Shown here in pieces: positions 58,436-64,000 of a stretch of 64,000 nucleotides of DNA. The first letter of the stretch is position 1; the number at the start of each line of letters is the position of its first letter. A program made the position numbers and the translations under genes. This DNA is from Boswellia sacra (taxonomy: Eukaryota > Streptophyta > Magnoliopsida > Sapindales > Burseraceae). The stretch spans positions 62,001 through 126,000 of the forward strand of contig SNVD02014099.1 in NCBI GenBank assembly GCA_013180625.2, written 5' to 3'. The notes below the pieces were generated by a model. It was not told where the DNA came from. It saw only the letters and a program-made list of their open reading frames with translations, and ran no database searches.

Positions 58436-58670
58436 TTGGCAACGTGCAAGTAAGGATGTTGTTGAATCCTATAGTTTTAGCAACGTGCAGAAAATGCGTG
58501 TTGCTGAATGGGGTTTTTCGCAACGTGCATGCTTTGTACGTTGCTAAAAGGCAAATTCAGAAATTTTTCGCAACACACGAAAAATGCACGTTGCGAAAAG
58601 TCTTATTTAGCAACGAGCATGATTGCACGTTGCCAAATGTGTGTTGTTGTATACAATTTTTCTTGTAGTG
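58436..58670. repeat. CACTA subterminal repeat array, right, and terminus
   Basis: Copies of GCAACGTGCA, CAACACACG and TGCACGTTGC lead into TTTTTCTTGTAGTG. Confidence 0.8.
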
Positions 58671-58673
58671 ATT

Positions 58674-59468
58674 TCTTTGATGATATTCCTCTCATTTTAT
58701 GCATGTTAACATATGAATAAATGGGCTGTCCACTTTTGGTTTATTGTTCCATTTGACTTGTATGTGGGAAATGATGCTTGTGGGTAGTCTTGGCGTACTT
58801 AAACGCTTAGCACATTTTTCATTCGACTTTGCATGATTAATATGTATGAATACTAGGTTTCCCATATTATGTTTGTTTGATAATAAGCATTTAAATTATT
58901 TTGTCTGATGATAATGAAGCTTGCAGTTAGTGTAAGCATGTGTGTTGGTTTAAGATCATTTTCTCTTCCGTTAACATGTGGCATATGCATGGAAAGTGGG
59001 CTGTTTTGATGTGTTTGTTTGTTATGCCTTGTTTCCGTATTGATTACATGATTTGTGATGATTAATGAGTCAGTAATGTTTGTTAGTGTGGTAGGATGGT
59101 TTGCTTCTGTTAGTTTAATCAAGTTTTCACGATTCATTCTTCATTTATTGGTGCATCTTGATCTTGTGTATACATTGCTATTATGTTATTGATGATGTCT
59201 TGAGGAGGTTGGCGGAAGTGTGAGCGAGTGAGTAGCAAGTGGCCTCACATTATTGGTGAGGTGCTCGTTGCTCAAGTTATCGATTTATATAGAATGAGAT
59301 AATTTGAAGTATCAAATGGTAAATGAACTTGTATTGATGATGAGCGATTTACCTTGGAGCTTGGAGGTTTGGTAGGGTGAGTTGGTGATGTTGATGTGGG
59401 TAGACCCACATTGTTTGGTTGGAAACCCGATTGAGATGGATATGGTAGTGAGGTTTGTTGTCAAAATG
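58674..59468. other. Intergenic spacer
   Basis: No gene recognised. The minus frame at 58,853-59,137 has no domain. Confidence 0.5.
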
Positions 59469-62400
59469 TACTACAACAAATTGTACAATTAACCACTTTA
59501 AATTTACAATGGGATATATGGTGACGATGTAGAAAAAATATATTACCCACATACAAGATTCTAACGTTGTTAAAAGTTATTACAAATTGCATGCAGCAAC
59601 TTGGAAACATTATGTGGTTAATATTATTGTTTTTTACTACGTGAATTGGGTGGCACATGGTTAATTATTAATAATGACTACTTACCTCTACATGTGGTTA
59701 ATGTTTACTTTATTAACAACGTGGACTCAGCGGCACGTGGTAAATATTTATTATTCTACCATAGGTATGAACACGTGGTTGATATTTATTTTATTCACAA
59801 CAAGTCCTGCAACACATGTGGTTGTTATTTGTAAAAGACTACAGTAATTATCATGTAGTTAATATTAATAACACTTAAACATTGACTTATCCAAGAAGTT
59901 CAAAACACACGTATCTCAATTTTTGATTCCCGCGTGTGTAAAGTCGGCCTTTAATCTTTACATTGTAAAACCCTAATTATTTTTCTCTTCCAATCGTGAA
60001 AGGTGAGAGGAGTCACAAGTTTTTTCAAGTTTAATTCCATTAAATGAATATTTCTTGTTCTTCATCTTTTTTGCTATTTAATTTAATTTTTCGTATTCAG
60101 TTTCAATTCCCTTCATCTTATTAGAGAATACAATTTCAAGTAAAAAAGGTATGAACTCATTTTTTTAGGGTTTTTGTCTTTGTTCTTTCTTTGACTTGAC
60201 TTTCGTTGGTATATGCTATAAGAATTAATTACATAATAAAACTAGATTTTTTGAGGATTAAAAAAGGGTTGTTCTTAGCTGTCCATCCATTGTAAAGAGT
60301 TTTATTGGTGTTGTAATTAAATTGAGTATCATTATGATTTTCTAGTTTTTGGGAATAAGAAGTACATCAGCCGCTTTAATTTGTGGACAAGGATGATTTA
60401 TTTATTTAAAATGAAACATAAAGTTCAGAAATAATCATTAGCCATTAGGATTCTTTTATCGAAAGTTTTGCTCCTAAATTAGGTGTGTATATTGTATAAT
60501 ATACTCTGGATCCAATTAAAACTCAAGTTGAGATCCACCATCATGCTCAACTACATACTAAAATATTTTAATATCATTCTAGCCATTCATATATACATAT
60601 ATAATACATGCAGTTATATTAATTCATCATTGATAGCTTATATTATTAATATATAATATTGTTTAACTAAATTAACAGTGGAAGCTAGGTTGATTCTATT
60701 CTGTTTCCAGGTATTTTTTTTTTGTGTTTTTTCCGAAGCTGTTTCTCCTTCCCACAAAAGGCGCATCAGCTGGTCACATAGTGTTAAGGTATTTTATTTT
60801 GTATATATTGTTTCTGTGCTTTTGTTTGTGCTTTTGTTTATGATGTTTGTACTGTATATAAGGGGTAATTAATGAAAGATACTTTGATTTTATTTCCAAA
60901 ATTGCAAGAAAGTATTTTTATTTTTGTTTTTTAATCTTTTTAAAAATAAATCGAAAAACCTTCCAATGGAGAAAACCTTAAAAAATTAATGAATAAAATG
61001 AAATTATTGATATACAAGAATTTAACTTTATGGGTAATTTTGCTTTCTAATGAGTTTGAATGCCTCTTTATTCTTCGTATGATATGCTTTTGGTGTTTAT
61101 AATTTTAATACTTATGAGTCAATAATATGATGAACCTCTTTATAGCTAGTTATTAATTTTTCTTCTTGGACCTTGAATCTTATCCCATTAGCATCGTTCG
61201 CATCAAACTAATCCTTCATATTGTTTATTATCATTAGATAGAATAGGTTAATTTGGTCTATAAGCCAACTGTTCAAGAAGATAACCACTATTTTTTTTTG
61301 TTTTAGAAACTTACAAATTTCTCTTGCTTGTGAATGACATAGCTAGGGTATTAATTGTTCCAACATGTGCAATGTAGTTGTTCTTGTCGTTTTATTCAAT
61401 GTTATTGTGCCCCAAACCTATAGAATTATGTAGTCACCACTATGTAAGTTTTGTCTGCAAGTATTTGCACTTGATGACTTTACGCAACTAGGTTCAAGCC
61501 ACAATATTTTATGATATCCTTCAACTTTTTAATTATTGAGATGTTTTCTTGGTAACACTTTTATGAAGCTATAGTACTCTCTTTTTCATTTTATTGTCTT
61601 ACAATGTGTGTGTACATTATTGGACAACTCTTTTTCTTCAGGCTTTTGGTTGTTAAATTGCATAGCAGTAGTTTGTGGGGCCTGAACGAGAATATAATAC
61701 TAGATGATGATGCATTAGAAATCTAAAATATGAAATTGTAAGTTTTAATATATCATTTTAGGTTTGATAGTATGTTTGTAAAAAAATAGTCTTAGATACG
61801 ATATGGCTAAAGTTTATATAATAATATCTCAAAAATTGTATAATATTATTCATAAATTATATAATATTATCCATAAATTATATTTAATATTGAAAACTTT
61901 ATTGAATAAAATAAAAGTGTAGTACATAATTTTCAATACATCAATATAAAAAATATTAGACTTATAACTTACTTATAAATCAAACTCTTTGAAATCTAAT
62001 ATGATAGTTTACATTAGTAATGCTAAACTATTACTATATAAATTGTCACATTATATTACAAAGTCTAAATTATATGTAAGTTATGAGTCTAATACTATTG
62101 TATTAACATATATTATGGTATATATTATGACTAATTTTTATGTTATTATAGTAATTTATACCGATTTCAAGGCATGTTTAACTTGATTCATATACAAAAT
62201 TCCTGACATTGCACTTACACTAACTCTTACTGATCTTCACTTGTTTATAGGTTTCAAATACTCATTAAAAAAACAATAGTTTCAATCCAAATGTTGCAAC
62301 CTTCTCTTAAGTAAGTTTATCTATCCTTACACAATTTATAAAATATAATTGTTAAATAAAATGTGTGTTAAAATTTAATATTGTTTCTTGTTTGTTGTTT

Positions 62401-63442
62401 ATGATATAGACGTTCAAACCGAGTATTACCTTTCGAGACGATTTCATTCTGAATGGAAAATGCAAGCTATTGCATTGGTTTGGAACAGGAGACGTGGTTG
62501 TTGAAGCTGAACTTGATACTACCAATCTTGAAGCTTTTGTTCATAAGATGGTTCTTAGTCCAGATTATTGGAGAGTTAAAAGCAATTGTTAATAGAGTCC
62601 CACTATATCGACCTACAAGTGATATGCAAATCTTTGAAGACGCCTTAGGTAGTACAGTAGCATGGCCTTCAAAATACATAACATTTGATGCTTAAGTAAT
62701 CATTTGTTTAGTCTTTTAGGATAGCAGTACTTACTTTCCTTATGTTATCTTTAACATTTTAGGATTATTATTTGGTCTTAAACTACATTACATTAGATTC
62801 TTTATTGTTTATGTCATACTTATAGAGATTTTTAAATTAAATGAGAATTGGTATTTTTGTTAATTTTTATTGTTGTTGAGTATATAAGTTTTTGTTTTAT
62901 TAAACTTCATTTAGTACAAATTAAATTATTATAAAAAACCAAGAAAAAATAAATAATATTAAATATTAACAACTTACACAATAAGTTATTTGCCACGTAC
63001 ACTTAATAGTGGTTAATTATAATTTTAATAAAGTTAATCAATAACTTACATTCTCATGTGGCGGATAATATTATCTACCAAGTCCACATATCATGTGGTC
63101 ATTTAAAAATTTTAAAACTTAAAAAGACAACGTGTATATTATGTGGTGGAAAAGATAATTAACGACATCAATGGTATTGTGGTTAATATAAAATTCGAAT
63201 TAAGACAACCATCACGTGCAGATGCAAGTGGTGGATGGGGGATAATCTACCACATACATTTGCACGTGGTTAATAATTCTAATCAACAACATATTAATTG
63301 CTTATTTACCACCTGTATTTACTTGATATAAAAGAACTAGGCTTTTAACCACTCCTTGATACACCACAGACAAATATCAAGTGGTAGATATAATTCTACA
63401 ACTTGAAATCGAGGTGGTAAATGTTATATTTTGTTGCAGATG
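59469..63442 (+). mobile_element. Decayed CACTA-like element
   Basis: The left end TACTACAACAAATTG differs from the usual CACTACAAC start by one base. The right end read inwards is CATCTGCAACAAAATATAAC. Subterminal zones (59,480-59,880 and 62,980-63,430) are rich in CACGTGGTTAAT/ATTAACCAC variants. Boundaries are approximate and no clear target duplication was found. A transposase-associated remnant lies at 62,430-62,694. Confidence 0.45.
62430..62694 (+). pseudogene. Transposase-associated (CACTA/En-Spm) domain remnant
   Basis: Reading plus: NGKCKLLHWFGTGDVVVEAE, then TTNLEAFVHKMVLSPDYWRV. After a frameshift VNRVPLYRPTSDMQIFEDAL follows, then GSTVAWPSKYITFDA. The C.L..G...VA.G pattern with a closing GS.VAWP resembles the conserved C-terminal domain of plant CACTA ORFs. 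Stops follow KSNC, so it is a fragment. Confidence 0.5.
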
Positions 63443-64000
63443 ATAGTGCGGCCCCAAGGGTGGTTGAAAGATGGGTGGATTCGTATTGATTGGCGAAAGA
63501 ACTGTTTTTTAATGGTAGACCCTCTCTCTGTTTTAATTTCGATTTCTTACATTGAATTGTTTTTGCCTTCAAACTTATTTTATTACATTAGGGAAATAGA
63601 TATGGTTATGACCTCATTATCTCGCATGTTTGATTGAAAACATATTTAACTCTATTTTTCTTACTCATGGTTAAGTCACCCCACATGCAATAAAAGGTAA
63701 AATTCATTGTGTGCATTTAAAACAAATTAGGATCAAAATAGACAACAATTAATAATCGAAAATCCTACCCTCAATGGACCCCTTAGTGGAGGCCAAACTT
63801 TGTCCAGACGGATTGAAGATTTGTAGTTTTGTACCTAGCTTCCCGAACTCCTATCTAAAGGGTGAAGCTGGTTCAGGTTTAGAAGCAAAGGATCGGACTG
63901 TCGTCACTCAAAACACTTTGTCCCATGGTTAAATTACTCGGGTGGCAACTCTCTCGACGTGGCCTGTGAGCCTCCGTGGCTCTTGAGGCCCCTGCAGAAA
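63443..64000. other. Right edge, possible end of an LTR
   Basis: No gene. The last 250 bp change to higher GC. ACTCGGGTGGCAACTCT near 63,938-63,954 resembles the LTR/primer-site junction of Tat/Ogre-type gypsy elements (TGGCGACTCT), but the element would lie outside the window. Confidence 0.25.

Larger units (their letters stand above)
54186..58670 (-). mobile_element. Non-autonomous CACTA element carrying a type-B ARR fragment
   Basis: Left end CACTACAAGAAAAATGGG; right end read inwards CACTACAAGAAAAATTGTAT; target duplication ATT on both sides (54,183-54,185 and 58,671-58,673). Subterminal arrays of GCAACG(C/T)GCA / TGC(A/G)CGTTGC occupy 54,205-54,590 and 58,436-58,650. No transposase is present. 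The interior carries fragments of a cytokinin response regulator and probably a WD40-family gene, both on minus. The subterminal motif (GCAACGTGC) differs from that of the 42.4-kb element (GTGTCGG), so these are different CACTA families. Confidence 0.88.

Noticed and set aside
59349..59834. Short His/Asn-rich frames
   Set aside because: They are translations of the subterminal CACTA-like repeats.

Overview
This is AT-rich plant nuclear DNA, probably from a woody eudicot; I cannot name the species. The evidence is a spliced plant-type terpene synthase gene, long intergenic stretches, and nested plant transposons (Athila-type Ty3/gypsy, MULE, PIF/Harbinger, CACTA, hAT remnants, LINE and SINE pieces, MITEs). 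No bacterial or organellar gene organisation is seen. Most long open frames are transposon coding or shadows of it.

Layout. 1-6.6 kb: intergenic sequence with tRNA-derived SINE-like copies, a gene-head-like tract and a perfect 68-bp tandem repeat. 6,622-13,217: a PIF/Harbinger element with a degraded Myb/SANT-like ORF and a DDE transposase, both minus strand. 14,313-31,506: a Mutator-like element (MULE) about 6.0 kb long in its original form, with long terminal inverted repeats, a degraded transposase (minus) and a divergent GRF-zinc-finger ORF (plus). An 11.2-kb Athila-lineage retrotransposon (18,367-29,524, coding on minus) sits inside its transposase, flanked by the 5-bp duplication GTTAG. 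32.4-35.7 kb: a 1.5-kb direct duplication with hAT transposase 5' fragments; one copy holds a 201-bp MITE. 37,358-39,858: the only intact-looking host gene, a seven-exon TPS-b monoterpene synthase (595 codons), with a 0.7-kb foldback MITE just upstream of its TATA box. 42,405-51,425: a non-autonomous CACTA element carrying collinear fragments of host genes (ribosomal protein uS9/RPS16, nuclear-pore anchor NUA/TPR, 26S proteasome ATPase RPT6, and unrecognised exons), all on minus. 54,186-58,670: a second non-autonomous CACTA carrying a broken type-B cytokinin response regulator and probably a WD40-protein fragment. About 59.5-63.4 kb: a decayed CACTA-like element.

The most unusual feature is in the Athila element. 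Between integrase and the 3' LTR, in sense orientation, lie a small CxxC zinc-ribbon-like ORF and an intronless LOG gene (cytokinin riboside 5'-monophosphate phosphoribohydrolase), interrupted only by one TGA at a Trp position. With the type-B ARR in the CACTA element, two unrelated mobile elements in one window carry genes of cytokinin activation and response. All identifications are by reading the sequence; no database search was run.
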